Assembly (NCBI GenBank): GCA_016630955.3
Contig: CM049986.1
Span: forward strand, 62,001 to 126,000
DNA from: Didymella arachidicola
Lineage: Eukaryota > Ascomycota > Dothideomycetes > Pleosporales > Didymellaceae
DNA: 64,000 bases
Direction of reading: 5' to 3'
Of the stretch, positions 30,586 through 42,578 are shown piece by piece. The notes below the pieces were generated by a model. The model worked only from the letters and a program-made list of their open reading frames with translations. It was not told the origin of the DNA and did not search any database. How positions within the stretch are numbered: the stretch's first letter is position 1; each line of letters starts with the position of its first letter. Both the position numbers and the translations under genes were made by a program.

Positions 30586-32571
30586 TCATTTATCCGGGAT
30601 CTTGAGCGGCGCAATGGTCCACTCCCCACCATACACTCTCCGAGTCGCTGCTGTGATATCATCTCCGTCTGTTTGAAAGAACACGTACAGGCTGTCGTAC
30701 AGTACATGGCCGTCGTTGTCCTTCTCCGACACGGCGGACACAGTCAGATGCGTGCCACCGAGAGCATACAAAGGTTCTGCAGGCGTTTGGACAGTGAAAT
30801 TTTCATGACCAGGATACGATGTGTTCTCCGCATTGTAATTGATGTCATAGCCGCGAATGGTGCGGTCTGCAGATTGAGCGTAGAAGTAGGTGGTGTAACC
30901 TAGCGATGTAGATGGCCAAACATCAGGGATCGTGGCACCTGAGGCATTGACGAAGACATTGTAGGGATGATCCTCGTCCTGGATGATTGTGCTTGAGTTG
31001 GTGTCGGTATCCTTCCAGTACATCTCGACATCGGCGTTCTTGTTGACCATCATGGCGTATTGAGTCGTGCCAGTTCCCCAGCTATAACAACCAACGCCAG
31101 CCTGTGTATTGAAGCCCTGCCACTTCTGAATAAATTTCCAGTCAGGGCTACCGGCATACCAAGCATACTGGTGAAAGGTGTCATTCAGGGCTGCATACCA
31201 GATGTTCATGCCCAGCCTGTTGTCGAAGGGTATGTCGTTCACACTACCATTCACGGTAGGGAACTTGCTATAGTCTGAGTCGCCGTAAAAATTACCTTTC
31301 CAACACGCTTGGAGTCCAGTACTTGGAGAGTCACTGTAGACCTGGAGATTCTGTCTGGTAAGTGGGCCCTCTGTCCACACCTGTGTAGAAGATGACTCAT
31401 TAGTCTGTGTGACTTGCTTGACTTTGTTGTCATCTCCCACATAGAAGACATGGAACTGTCGTTGTCAGTACAGCAGTAATAACAGCATAAACCAGACTTA
31501 CAAATTGTGTCGCATTGGCGACATAGGCTACAGCTGAGATTGGTGTCGCGTTCTTCGCGTTGCTTGCGACGGTCTCTGTTATCTCGCCGCCGATCCACTT
31601 CTGACCTTTAGTGTATTTCATGTACCGAATGTCTCCAGTATGGTGCTGGAAATATAACGTAAAAAGGGTGCCATTTTTTGGGTTCCATGACTCCCCGGCC
31701 AAGGCAATGCCAGAGCCGTTGAAGGCACCCTTCTTTGATAAGAATTCGGCATCCAGTGACCCGCCAACACAAAGCTTCGGATGCTCGCGGCAGAACGGGT
31801 CCATCTTGATCTCGTTGCTTCTACTCAGCCGTCAACTCAGAGACTCGATCGTACAGGAAAGTATGACTTACTTGCTCTTCTTCGAGAGACCAATACCTAA
31901 TCCAGCTCCCAGGCCCACAGCAAGCGCGATGAGCCAGAAGATGACACATCCGATCAGCATCCAGAACGTGCGCTTCTTCGGTCCGCACTTTCTGTCATCC
32001 TTGGGTGGTACAGGAGGCGGGACAGAGCCTGGCCGCGAAATCTGGTGTTCATATGTATCGACATGCTCTTTGAACATATACGGTCGTGGCTGAGGTGACG
32101 CAACTGTGCTGCCACCGTGTGAAGAAGGCAAGAATGGCTGCGCACCGAAAGAGTATGCGTGCTGACCAGGTACGACTTGCGGAGCAGAGTAATCTGGTGT
32201 AGGACTGCCAATTGCTGTGTACGTGGCATAGGGCGTCTCTTTCTCTATGGATACACTAGATGGTGTCAGTAGGCTTTGGCTGCATGCGCGAGAAAGCATT
32301 CTACTCCAACCCATTGCGAACAACAGTGGTTGCAGAATACTCACGGACTGATCAAGTACCCCTGCTGATATTCTTGCGGTGTGCCTTGCTGGTAGGTATG
32401 TAGCGGTGGAGACAGCGGTGGTGGTGGGGAGTGTGGCATTGAGGAGTACGGTGAGAGCAGCGAGTTGGCATGAGGCGATCCTTGAACCGCGTATATACGA
32501 TCGCGCTCCTCGAACTGTGGTGGTGGAGGGCTCCACTCTCCCTGCATAGGCGTACAATTGTGGTCGCTCAT
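30586..32571 (-). CDS. membrane-anchored fucose-specific lectin-like protein
   Basis: Four exons (32571-32345, 32255-31872, 31820-31502, 31455-30586) give 599 residues, with every junction in frame and GT-AG. Residues 1-165 are Pro/Ser/Gln-rich (PHSPPPPLSPPLHTYQQG). One hydrophobic helix at about 172-197 (FWMLIGCVIFWLIALAVGLG) follows a basic KCGPKKR, which favours a type II orientation with the C-terminus outside. The outer part resembles the fucose-specific lectin fold of the Aleuria AAL type: repeated blade-like segments such as GMNIWYAALNDTFHQYAW, VYSDSPSTG and MVNKNADVEMYWKD, plus several N-glycosylation sites. It probably binds fucosylated glycans at the cell surface. A signal-peptide reading is unlikely because the helix is far from the start. 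Confidence 0.82.
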
Positions 32572-34135
32572 GTTGTCGTAGTAGTTGTTTCGGTGCTCTA
32601 TGGTGTTCCAACGAGGAGACTGACTCCAAAGGAAGCGGAGCTTAGAGGAATCACAAGGTGGGAATACTGCAGCGGCCAGAAGCATATGTCCAAACCAGAC
32701 CACGCGTGAGAGCTCGGGGCGCGGTCCACGAAGCGAGTCTAGTAGGCGAAAGAGCTGAGTAGTAGGCTCACGCGCGCCTAGGGCTTCCGGTTTTTCTAAG
32801 CTTTCATTTGAGGCAGTACACTTGCGTGACCATAAGCAAATGGCGGCAGTGTACTCTTTGAGCATCCAATCGGAAAACGGATGCGAATAAGGAAAGTAGC
32901 CATCTTAGAGTAGCATTTCGCATATGCAACGGCTTGTTTGGCGCTCTTGTGAGTCGTTCTTCCTTTTGTGTAACACTCTGACCTGAAAGCATGCGGCATG
33001 GTCCGGGTTCTTGATTGCTTAGGTACTGTAAGTAAGCAATATGCGTATAAGCACGCAAACGCTCGAAGTCCCGGTGACGCGTTTCGATTTATGTCGAAAT
33101 GAAATGCTTTTCACATTTTCTCATCCGCACTCCTAAGTGAGGGTTCGGCTCGAGAGCTGAAGTTCCCCAATTAGTTGCAGTTCAAGTTCCTCAGCCCTGC
33201 AGCGGAGTCAAGAGCTGAGCTAAGACTATGTTCGGTGACTTGCGGGTGGCAGTCAGCCTGCATACACAACGGGCTAAGTCCGTATCACTCTCAGCTCTTA
33301 CAAGCCATGAAAGTCCGATATGCGGTGGATGCGAGAGATCTTCGTCTGGGCATGACAGTGATGCATATGGCTCGGTTACCATCCAAAGTTCGAGACGAAG
33401 AACACCTTGACCCCGCACTTCCGGTTTTTTGTCGAGTCTGGCTTGAGGCATGTGTATGGAGTGGCGGAAATCCTTTGACATGCTGCCCTGCAGAAGGGCG
33501 CTGCTGCTAGCGATGACCTCAGCGGTGCACCCCGCGCGGACAGCCGCTATCCCTTTTCTTCTGCGAGAGAATAGGGACCAGCAAATGAAGTCGCAGTGCA
33601 AATTGATCGCGCAGCTGTCTTAATGATCGAGTGAAATGGTTGCAGATGCTGAGCTGCGGATCAAAGGCTCCGACGCTGACCGCAAGGTTTCGCAGTCGCG
33701 CAGCAACACGGGGAATCAGCCGGACTCGGTGGGGAACATTCAACCAACATATGTTGATCAAAGAACCTCAAGGATGATGGTGGTATAGACACAAGCAAGA
33801 CAAAAGACTGATGTCAAGTCGTAGGCCCGAGTGAGGTGAGTCGGTGTTGATCGAGGCAATGTGGGGGCGGAAAGCGCCAGATGACGGAACGCACCGCTCC
33901 TGTTGCATCACATTGAGCATATCACCAGGAGTTTGTGATTGATATACGGTATAGTTCATCATCGTCATTACGTTATGTTATAATGCTACAGTGGTATCTT
34001 GCAGAATAAAGTAGAGGAGAAATTAGCGACTCTCAAAGTCGAGCAGTTGAGGAAGTATCGCAGCAAAGCAAAGCAGCCTCATATTAGCGTGGTGAATATG
34101 CACGATGTCGAGTCATAACTTTTTCGAGCATGGGC
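32572..34135. other. intergenic, no supported gene
   Basis: This lies between the lectin start and the PAP2 stop. Only short frames without domain similarity are seen. It holds the lectin promoter and the 3' flank of the PAP2 gene. Confidence 0.5.
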
Positions 34136-35432
34136 TTAGACCATCTGCTCACCACGAACACCGTGCTCGTGGTTCATCCTGTTACCACCAACAGGCTTGC
34201 GCTGCATGTGACCTGGGGCCGCACCTGGACCTCCCATAGGACCCTCAGCCTGGGGGATCATAGTACCTCTGGGGCCATCAGCAGCATCGAAGGGTGCACC
34301 AGCCCAAGCACTGCCGTCATGGGGACCCCAACCAGCCTTGCGAGTCCAGACAGCATCGTGGAAACCGTCGAAAGTGTTGGGTCCAGCACCATAGACAAAA
34401 GGAGCATGGCGGAGGACAGGAACGTGGTTGAAGCGGAAGTCCCACACTGAGGCGTAGACCATGCGGTAGCTGCTGAACGCCATGAATGTGCCAATGATGG
34501 CACCAGCGAGGATGTCGTACCAGTTGTGGTATTCGTCAATGGTAAGAGCACCACCAATTAAGCAGGCACCGAGGAGAGGAGCGTAAATTGCAACAAGTTT
34601 CCACATAGCGGGGTGGTAGTTGGCGAAAACCTTGAGCTTAGCGTTGAGGTAGAGGTATAGGAAGACGAAACCAGCGAAGGCTGCGGTAGTGTGACCAGAG
34701 GGCATGGACTCAAGTGAATCGTTGATATCCTTCTTATCGCCAGTACAGATGCTGCGGTCGAACATGATCGAGCGGAAGCCGTTGGCCACGTTGGTACCAG
34801 TGGGGCCGGCGGACTCGAATGTGTCGGTGTCGTATTCGAGATTGGCGGGAATGACAGGCTTGCAAACAGCAAGGAAGTGGGGGCGGAAACCTCCAATGAG
34901 CCATTTGATGAAGACCTGGAAGACGGCTGCCACGATAAGAGAGTAGAGCAGACCAATGGTGGCATTGTTGACATCCCAGAACGAGCGGACCCTGATCTGG
35001 CAGATGAGGAAGACAGCGAAGGGAATGAAGAAGGCCATAAGCGCAGCTGCCCAGATAGGGACGATCTCGTTACGAAGGGGGTACGCAAACTCTGGGTAGA
35101 CGATCTCTCCATCTCTGAAGGTGACTGTTCAATCGTTAGTGCGATGCGCCGCAGTGTTCAAGCAGCGTTTGCCTACCAGGAAAGCTGCGACTCGGTGCTG
35201 GGTCAGCGAAGTAGACACCCAATCCAATGGCTCCTAAGACGGCCATGGTTACGATGTCAAGGGCTGTAGCCTTGATCCAAGCGCCGAATGTAGGACGCGA
35301 GTTCCAAGATCGTGCACCGCCATGCTGGCCCTTGCTTGCAAAGATGCCCTTCTTCTCACGGTGCTGGTGAGTGCCAGTAGCTGTAGTCGTGTCGGCAGGC
35401 GCAGCCGTGTTCCTCTTATTGAAGAGACCCAT
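34136..35432 (-). CDS. PAP2-family lipid phosphate phosphatase (DPP1-like)
   Basis: Two exons, 35432-35177 and 35124-34136, joined over a 52-bp intron, give 414 residues. The junction restores RSFPVTFRDGEIVYPEFAYP, a region typical of diacylglycerol-pyrophosphate/phosphatidate phosphatases. Several membrane helices are visible. The catalytic motifs are K159-x6-RP (KWLIGGFRP), PSGH at 227-230, and His285-x3-Asp289 (HNWYD). The usual SR before the third motif is replaced by Ala-Leu (ALTIDEYH), which may alter activity or mark a fungal subgroup. It probably dephosphorylates phosphatidate or related lipids in endomembranes. The C-terminus has a long Gly/Pro/Met-rich tail. Confidence 0.88.
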
Positions 35433-37494
35433 GGTAGATATCTTTTGCGGTCGTAAGTAGGTGTGAGGTTGTTGGGGAGTCGAGGCGAAGCAAGCAAACA
35501 GCTGCTTACGTACACCTTTATTGACACTGACAGGGCAGGGGCGCGGATGGAGGAACCAATTCGCACTCACTCCAACTATATACTTCCGCAGGAACAGACA
35601 CGCAATCTCTTGACCATCGTCACAGGACGCGCACCGCAAAGAACGACATCATTCCTCACCCTTTGCTCCCTTCCACATAAAGAGCGTCCAATCACCCTGC
35701 CCTTGGGACGCCACAAACCGGTCCTCATCCCTGTTCCCGGCAAAATCGGCCATTCAGCTCACGTCTCAGGGCACTCAAAGAGGAAGGGATGTAACGAAAG
35801 CCACATCGCGTTGCAGTGTAATTCTGTTCTGGGACAGGCAGAAAAAGTTGGCACGGGTTGGCGAAAGCTTGGTTGCCGTGCGCAATGAGCTTGTTTGAGC
35901 TTGTGGGCCTGTGTGTGGCTGGAGCAATTTCTTTGTGATGAAATGAACAGTCTGGACGTGGGTCAATGCTGCCGACACCCGTATAGAATTGCGAGCAGAT
36001 GGGAAAGGGAACTTTACCGTGTCAGATCTTGCCGAAAGCTGCAATGATGTCATGGAGCACGGACAACTTGAGAAGATGGCTGGCTAATAAACGAAGGATC
36101 ACCACAACACGATGCTCACAAGAGTGACAAGACCATAATATTCGTACTGTATTCAGAAGCACGTATCCTCTGAACTTTCCGGATGCATTTCGCTCTTGGG
36201 AAATTCGAAGCTCTGCGCGGCACAACACGCTTGCCGACACCCACAGGGGCATCAATAGAAAGACGGTACAAATCCAGCACGCGCTTCCGCGCAAGGAACC
36301 AGTCGGTTGCCGATCACGCAGCTACGATAAATACCTTATAACAACAGCCAAACCTGTCGATCGACCGAGTGTAGCTCCGTTGATTGAAAGGTTGAGGATA
36401 GATCCGCCAGGAGACCAACCAACTACGAGCTCGACCAACTAAAATAGGGCAATTAACATGTCTCAGCGAGACCACCACGGGTCTCAAACCTTCCTAACCG
36501 ATCCAATACTCTAGCTTAAGTAATTTGATGACTTATTGAGCTTCTTGATCAAAGGAACCCCAACAGATACACGTGGGATCTTTTATCCTGAACAACGCTG
36601 TCAGCGCAGGGACTGGTGAAGATCCCGAAAGTACCATCAACAACGACTTCTAGCGAAGTCAAGATCTGACAATGCACTCAAATTGAGCTGAATAGAATCG
36701 CACCAGCTCAATCGGCCGCCCGCCTGGTATCAGCAAGGCTCGCGATGATGGTCAGCACACCCTAGGTACCAACCATCCGATGATTAGTATATGAGCTGCG
36801 AATGAGAGCTGAGGCAAAAGGACATATCCAGCTTCTTCAACACCATAACACCCGACATTCCGTCTTGATTATAGCCCTAGCATGTCTTACTTCGTATAAG
36901 TCGATCCTCTCAGTCAGGCTGTGGATCATGTTGCAGCTGCTGGGCCGCCGCTACGACATTTCACAATCGAGCATTTTCACACCGAGATTGAGCAACTACA
37001 ACAACATACTCCTGCGACACGCGGCGAATTTGCGGTAGATTCCGAGGGTTGTGGCATCACTTATGTCTTCAGCCAGATGACCCACAGACAACCTCTCCGT
37101 AGAACACTGCGGCATTTGATAGATGGAGTTTGCTTTCTGCGCCTTGAGGAGCGACCCGGGGTCGTTGCGACCTACGCTTCCTCTGCCTCACATGCTGCTG
37201 TCGAGTCGCTGGGGACGGCATCTGCGAGGTGTTCTCATCGACGCGGTGAGTGTGATAGTTGATCGAGGGTGTGAGTCCTGGGGGCGGTTTTGGGGTTGTT
37301 CGTGCGCGGGATGTTGATCAAAAGGGACGTACGACAGCCAATGACTGGAATTAATTCGACACAAAGAAATTGTAATAGCCATCGAGTTATGGCATTCGCA
37401 GGCGGAAAAGGGAGTAGATTGACGTGTGACTAACTACTATTTGCCCGCGCGTATACCCATCCTCTTCACACACCAAGACCAGGTTGTTCCTTAC
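35433..37494. other. long intergenic stretch, no supported gene
   Basis: About 2 kb lies between the PAP2 start and the carboxylesterase stop. Small frames such as 36921-37262 on the plus strand have no recognisable domain. No repeat or RNA gene was recognised. Confidence 0.45.
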
Positions 37495-39343
37495 CTATCT
37501 GCCATACGCTTCAAGGTTATTCGCATTGATGAGATCCATGCCCTCTTTCCTAAACGTATCAGCCTCTGCGTGAGACGTGACATTCGCATCGAACACAAAA
37601 TCCCTCGGATCCTCAACCTCATACCGGGGCCACAACTCCTCGGTGCCATTCCACCCGCTCTCCCGCCACGAATTCGGATCCAAATCGCTGACGAAGCTAG
37701 CCCAGCTGCTGCTCATCAAGCGGCTGAGATCGCGGTAGGATTGGGTTTTGTTTGTGAACGGCGGGACCGCGACAGGGGCGTATCCAACACCGAGCAGGTT
37801 GAGGAACACGAAGCTGACTTCCTGGAAGTGGGTGACGCCGATTGTGGGCGGGATGCCGGCTGGGATGGCGTTGAAGCGGTAGCAGTATGCGGGGATGCCG
37901 GCGGCGGCCCATGTGTGGCATGTGAGGCGGCGCAGGGCGATGAAGACTTGATCGCCGAAGTAGCTTGCTGAGCGGCGGAATTGGGCGCCGAAAGGGGGGC
38001 CTGGACGGGCGGTGCCGAGGTTTGCGATGACGTTGACGGAGGGGTCGTCGGGGTAGGCGGCGAGGAGCTGGGTGGCGAGGGAGGATGGGACGGCGTTTTG
38101 GCCGGTTGTCATGAAGGTGAATAGGTCTTCGGTGGTGTTGACGGGCGAGGGAGAGAAGGCTGATCCCTCGTCGCTGTTTGCGCCGCTGATGATGGGAACG
38201 TGGACAAAGTCGCCGTCTGCCAGTTGGATTGAAGTGCGCTTTTGGATGAAGTCACCATCAAGAGAAGGCATGAACTCAGTGGTGTTCAACGTCGCGCTTG
38301 TGACGTTGACGGCGGCGTTATACTGCTCGGCGGACAGAGAACGCAGACAGCTAATCTGAGAGGTCACATTCGCACATGGTGTGCGGCTAACGATCGCGTC
38401 GAACCAGGGAGCGTATTCCATGGGATCGTTGAGGTGGTTGAAATGGACGGGATTTCTGTCGGTTTCGTATTAGCTTATCTGATCTTTGCACTCAATGCTG
38501 ATATACACACCCAGACTGCATAATGGCACCGCGGAAGAGCTTGTCATCACGTCCGCCGTAGGCAGTGAGATGGAAGCCCACAGATCCAGCACCAGCGCTC
38601 TCACCAAAGATGGTGACCTTCTCAGCATCGCCTATTACATGTGAGCTGTGATTCGTCCGTGGAAAAGTACAAATACGTACCTCCAAATCCCTTGATGTTG
38701 TCCTGAACCCACTGGAGGGCAAGACGTTGGTCGCGCAGACCCAGGTTCAGTTCCCCAGACTCCTTGAGCTCCTCGCTACCACTCAGGAATCCCCAGGCAC
38801 TCAGGCGGTAATTGATGCTGACGCCAATGACTGGCTTCCCAATCTTGACCGAGTTCTCAACGATGAAAGAGAGGTTATATCGTTGGTCAACGCCACCGCC
38901 CATGTAGTAGCCGCCGCCGTGAATCCAGAAAGCAACAGGCAGGTTCTGCTCCTCGCAGCCAGCAGGACGTACGACATTGAGGTAGAGGCAGTCTTCGGAG
39001 AGGGAGTAGCCCCACTGATCAGATCCATAGCCATAGCACTATCCATTGTCAGTACTCTGAATATCTCCTACGTAAGTGCAAGTAGTACCTCGCCAGAGTA
39101 CTGTGTAGCTGGCTTAGCGCCATGCCAGGTAGAGTTCAAGGGCGCTGGAACCCTAAACCTCAAGTCGCCAACGGGAGGCTGCGCATACGGGATACCGAGG
39201 AAGTAGTCCTGATTGTACTCGGGTGAATGGACACCCTGGTACGTGCCGTTTTTGACGTGCGCAGTCGGGCCGGAGGCATGTGTTGGTGCACAGCTCGCGA
39301 TGCTGGCAAACAGGCCAAAGGCCAAGGTCGTCTTGCTAAACAT
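37495..39343 (-). CDS. secreted type-B carboxylesterase/lipase
   Basis: Four exons (39343-39089, 39038-38681, 38631-38511, 38455-37495) give 564 residues, the family's normal length. A signal peptide (FSKTTLAFGLFASIASCAPT) starts the protein. The alpha/beta-hydrolase core shows the oxyanion region WIHGGGYYMGG, the nucleophile elbow GESAGAGS (Ser216), the acid Glu341 in NSDEGSAF, and His454 in GVTHFQEVSF, a complete Ser-Glu-His triad. Paired Cys and several N-glycosylation sites fit secretion. It should hydrolyse carboxylic esters outside the cell, substrate unknown. All three introns are about 50 bp with consensus ends, and their phases match the frame. Confidence 0.93.
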
Positions 39344-40014
39344 GATGAAAGCAGCTTACGAATGAAACGATGGGAGAAGCTTCCATAACGGCGGCCGACA
39401 TGACTTATGTACTTGTCGGCGTCGGACAATGTGCTTGATCCTGCTTGTGCATTTCATTCAAGAATTGTCAGCCCCTCGACTAAAGCAGCTCTATGACCTC
39501 GACGACGGCCTAAGGCTCATTCAGGGCGATATCCGTCCATAGGTTAAGCTTTCGCGGGGAACGCGTCGAGGCTAACATGGATGAGGTGTGCGCGTTGTGT
39601 GGAGACGACCTTACATGAGCATCTTCATTGGTCAACGAAGAGCCGACATTCACCCATCGGCGTAATGAACATCATTTGGCTTGCGGCGATCGGCGTGGGG
39701 TTAGAGAGTAACATGGGTCGACTACGGCAGTTGCGACGACCGGCTCGGAAGCAGGCAACCTTGTTGTATTGACGGCAACATGACTAGCGTTGAGGAAATT
39801 CGTTATGAACATGACTTGTGACATAACTACGTCCAATGCCCTACCTGTCCCTTCTCCTATGCAGCGGAGGTCGACACGCGGCATGGCAACCCTGGTAGAC
39901 ATACTGTATGAAGGAAAACCGCTCGCAACTACTGTAGCGGCTTGGTATCTCCGCTGATGCTTGCTCACAGGCCAGCCTCAGTGACGGCCTTCGACTCGAC
40001 TTGGGCGGCTGCTT
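39344..40014. other. intergenic, no supported gene
   Basis: This holds the promoter of the carboxylesterase and the 3' flank of the nucleotidyltransferase gene. A minus-strand frame at 39672-39968 lacks any recognisable domain. Confidence 0.5.
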
Positions 40015-42069
40015 TTATTGCAGATTGCTCACTGGCTGTTCGACTTTGGTCGTCGGCGCTGGAGCGTCTTCGATAACCTCGTCGAATAGTCCGCCTTCAG
40101 GCGCCATGCCTCTACCGACAGCACCCAAGATCCTGCCGGCACGACGGAACTCATCTCGGATCGTGACAATGCCACGGTGGGTGACAGTTCTTGCGACATT
40201 GTGATCGATTTCGAAAGGGTCTTCGATGGCGAACAGATATCGGTTCGTGACCTTCTTCTCGGCGGTGACGATAGTGGTGGCACTGACCCATCCCTTCTCC
40301 TGTTTACTGAGAATGCCGCCAGGAGTGCGAAGAGAGAGGACCTCTTGTGTCCAATGGAAGGTGTGCTGACGGCCATACCCTCCCTGTGATGCGTAGTATT
40401 GGAAAAAGCCACAGAGGAGCGTGGAAAGAGGCTGGCGATTCTGGGTCAGTCGTCCTTCTTGTGCTGCCCGAATGATGTCCTCTTCACTGCGCCAGAACCG
40501 CACATCATAGCCGCTAATCTTCTTCGCGTCCTTGAAGCGTTCAGACAATGAGTTCATATCGGTGGCTTGGGTCAGATGATGTTGGAGGTTCGGACAGACT
40601 GGTGGTGACGCAACGTTCACGAGATAGTGAAGGACCATCAACACCCAGCCATAGGACGACAACGTGCCGGAGTAGGAACTGTTGACCTTACGCTGCTTCG
40701 CCCACGACTTGACGAACAGTACCATAGGCTTGACTCTGGCGTCGGTCAGAGAGTAACAACGAAGCATGTGCGTGTTGTGGATGCCGAGAGGGTTGGCAAA
40801 GTTGATGTCGCACTGAATCCCAACACCAGTCTTGGGGAAGTCGAGAGGGCCGAGAACCTTCTCGCGATGCCACTGCTTTTCTCGCCGCGGCTGATTATCC
40901 TGTGTGTTTGTTGTGGCCACGGTATCAGCTTGGGTTGCCTTGGGGTCAGCTGGTGATCCTTCCTCGTAAACAGGTGGTACTGGCACGATCTCTTCTGCTG
41001 GAGGTTTGGCCTGTCCTGCGATCGCTGTTTCTCCTGTTGCGCTAGATCTCCGCCTGGGCTTTGCAGTCTTCCCTTGTTCCACAGTCTTCAAAGCTTTCTC
41101 CGTTTCGGTCTCATCGGAGGTGGGCGGCGGTGCTGTTGGGTCGGTTGGCGGTGGTGTTTGTGGGTATTTCTCTGCCTCGGGAAGACCTTCCCACTTTGTG
41201 CGTTCATCACTGAGAGCGGTGTAGAGTGCGTCCGACGGTGTCTCGCACACTTTCAGAATTGGCACGCGTGTGCGTGTGAGTAGTCGTCCTCCCATCTTGT
41301 CGTCGAGGACCGCCTTTTCTAGCAGACGGGGAATTCTGGGACCAATGTCCGTCTCGTCGGCCCGTGCCGGATCTCTCCACTGCGGAACCACCGCAAGATC
41401 CATGTCAGATCCCGGCAGGGCAAACCCAGAGCCCAAGCTGCCGAAAGCGACCAGAGAGATGTCCTTGATGTCGTCAAGATCTTCGCCGCCGTTGTGGACG
41501 AAAGCCTGCTGAAAGATGGCCTCAAGACTTTTCCTGAATGTGTTGTGCTTTGAGAGTTCAGCCTCGCTCATCTGGACTTTTGGCAGCTCGTGATTGATGA
41601 TGCTTTCCATGAACTGCACCTGGGACGCTGAGTCGATTCTGGGACGTTGCTGGTAGCCATTCTGAGCATACTGTGGACGAGCGTATTGATGATTTCCGTC
41701 ACCTCGGGGCACGTACTGATTGAACCCACCTTGCGGACGATGCAGGGTCTGTTGGACTGGTGCATCGTTGGCATGATTGCGGGGACCCATGCCAGCGTGG
41801 TGATTGTCAGACCTGCCGCCACGAGCAGAGTGGCCGACCATATTCATACCGTATGGCTGATTCCCTCTGGAGTTGTTGTGGTAAGCATAACCACCACCAC
41901 GAGGATTTGGACCTGAGCCACGATGGGAGCCTCCGCGTCCACGCCCACGTCCACGATGCTGACCTTGGCCGTCGTGTTGGTTCTGTCCGCCTCCCATGGT
42001 GACATTGCCGAGTATCATACCACGCAGCTGGGCTTCAAGGTCCTCGGTGTTCATAGCAACTTCGTCCAT
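40015..42069 (-). CDS. Cid1-type poly(A)/terminal uridylyl nucleotidyltransferase
   Basis: I choose ATG 42069 (MDEVAMNTEDL), giving 684 residues in one exon. The N-terminus is rich in Gly, Arg, Asn and His (GRGRGRGGSHRGSG), an RGG-like RNA-binding tail. The nucleotidyltransferase domain has FGSLGSGFALPGSDMDLAVV near residue 205-224, with the two metal-binding Asp, and the third acid in GVGIQCDINFANPLG. A low-complexity insert of about 100 residues lies between them. The PAP-associated domain follows (YSGTLSSYGWVLMVLHYL, CGFFQYYA, FAIEDPFEIDHNVAR). It should add non-templated A or U to RNA 3' ends. The frame stays open upstream to 42567, but that stretch has no domain and would fill the promoter shared with the divergent TFIIF gene. 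Confidence 0.88.
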   Translation of the reverse strand: MDEVAMNTEDLEAQLRGMILGNVTMGGGQNQHDGQGQHRGRGRGRGGSHRGSGPNPRGGGYAYHNNSRGNQPYGMNMVGHSARGGRSDNHHAGMGPRNHANDAPVQQTLHRPQGGFNQYVPRGDGNHQYARPQYAQNGYQQRPRIDSASQVQFMESIINHELPKVQMSEAELSKHNTFRKSLEAIFQQAFVHNGGEDLDDIKDISLVAFGSLGSGFALPGSDMDLAVVPQWRDPARADETDIGPRIPRLLEKAVLDDKMGGRLLTRTRVPILKVCETPSDALYTALSDERTKWEGLPEAEKYPQTPPPTDPTAPPPTSDETETEKALKTVEQGKTAKPRRRSSATGETAIAGQAKPPAEEIVPVPPVYEEGSPADPKATQADTVATTNTQDNQPRREKQWHREKVLGPLDFPKTGVGIQCDINFANPLGIHNTHMLRCYSLTDARVKPMVLFVKSWAKQRKVNSSYSGTLSSYGWVLMVLHYLVNVASPPVCPNLQHHLTQATDMNSLSERFKDAKKISGYDVRFWRSEEDIIRAAQEGRLTQNRQPLSTLLCGFFQYYASQGGYGRQHTFHWTQEVLSLRTPGGILSKQEKGWVSATTIVTAEKKVTNRYLFAIEDPFEIDHNVARTVTHRGIVTIRDEFRRAGRILGAVGRGMAPEGGLFDEVIEDAPAPTTKVEQPVSNLQ

Positions 42070-42578
42070 GTTGACTAGTTGGCCCAGTACGGAGCGTTTG
42101 GTTATTGTAATGGAGGTTAGTTGACAGACTGAAAATTTGTGCAATAGTGGACGTTTTCCTGAACTGCGCACGAATTCAAGCAATCTCATAAGCCAATGGA
42201 GTGAGCCATGCCCTGAGTGTCCGTGCTCAAGCTGTGAAGGTGGGATGCTGGTTGCCGTGGCGTCTGGCGTCGTAATTTCGGTGACCACGGTCGCAAATTC
42301 CAGCTCTTGCCCTGCCACAAACAAAATCGCCGGTTGACGTTTGTGCGTTGATGTTCGTGACTTTGTGGTTTCCGCAAACAAATGCAATGCAGAAGCCTGG
42401 GCGTCATGTCGCCGCCAAGCCGGGGATCCGCTAGCGTCAGGCTGCGAGAAGGCGCGCTGCAGCGTCATGGCATTGTCTCGAACAAGGGCTGCGACGCTGG
42501 GCCTTTCACCATCACCCGCGACACCTCCTGCGCTTACGACATTCTTTCCCGCAGTACTAATACACACACTCGTTCGCC
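42070..42578. promoter_or_regulatory. divergent promoter region, nucleotidyltransferase / TFIIF alpha
   Basis: This 509 bp separates the two divergent start codons. It contains no clear TATA box next to either start. The minus-strand frame is open across most of it. Confidence 0.5.

Noticed and set aside
36921..37262. A 113-residue plus-strand gene in the 2-kb intergenic stretch
   Set aside because: No recognisable domain, and its start has no supporting context. Two overlapping frames are equally open.
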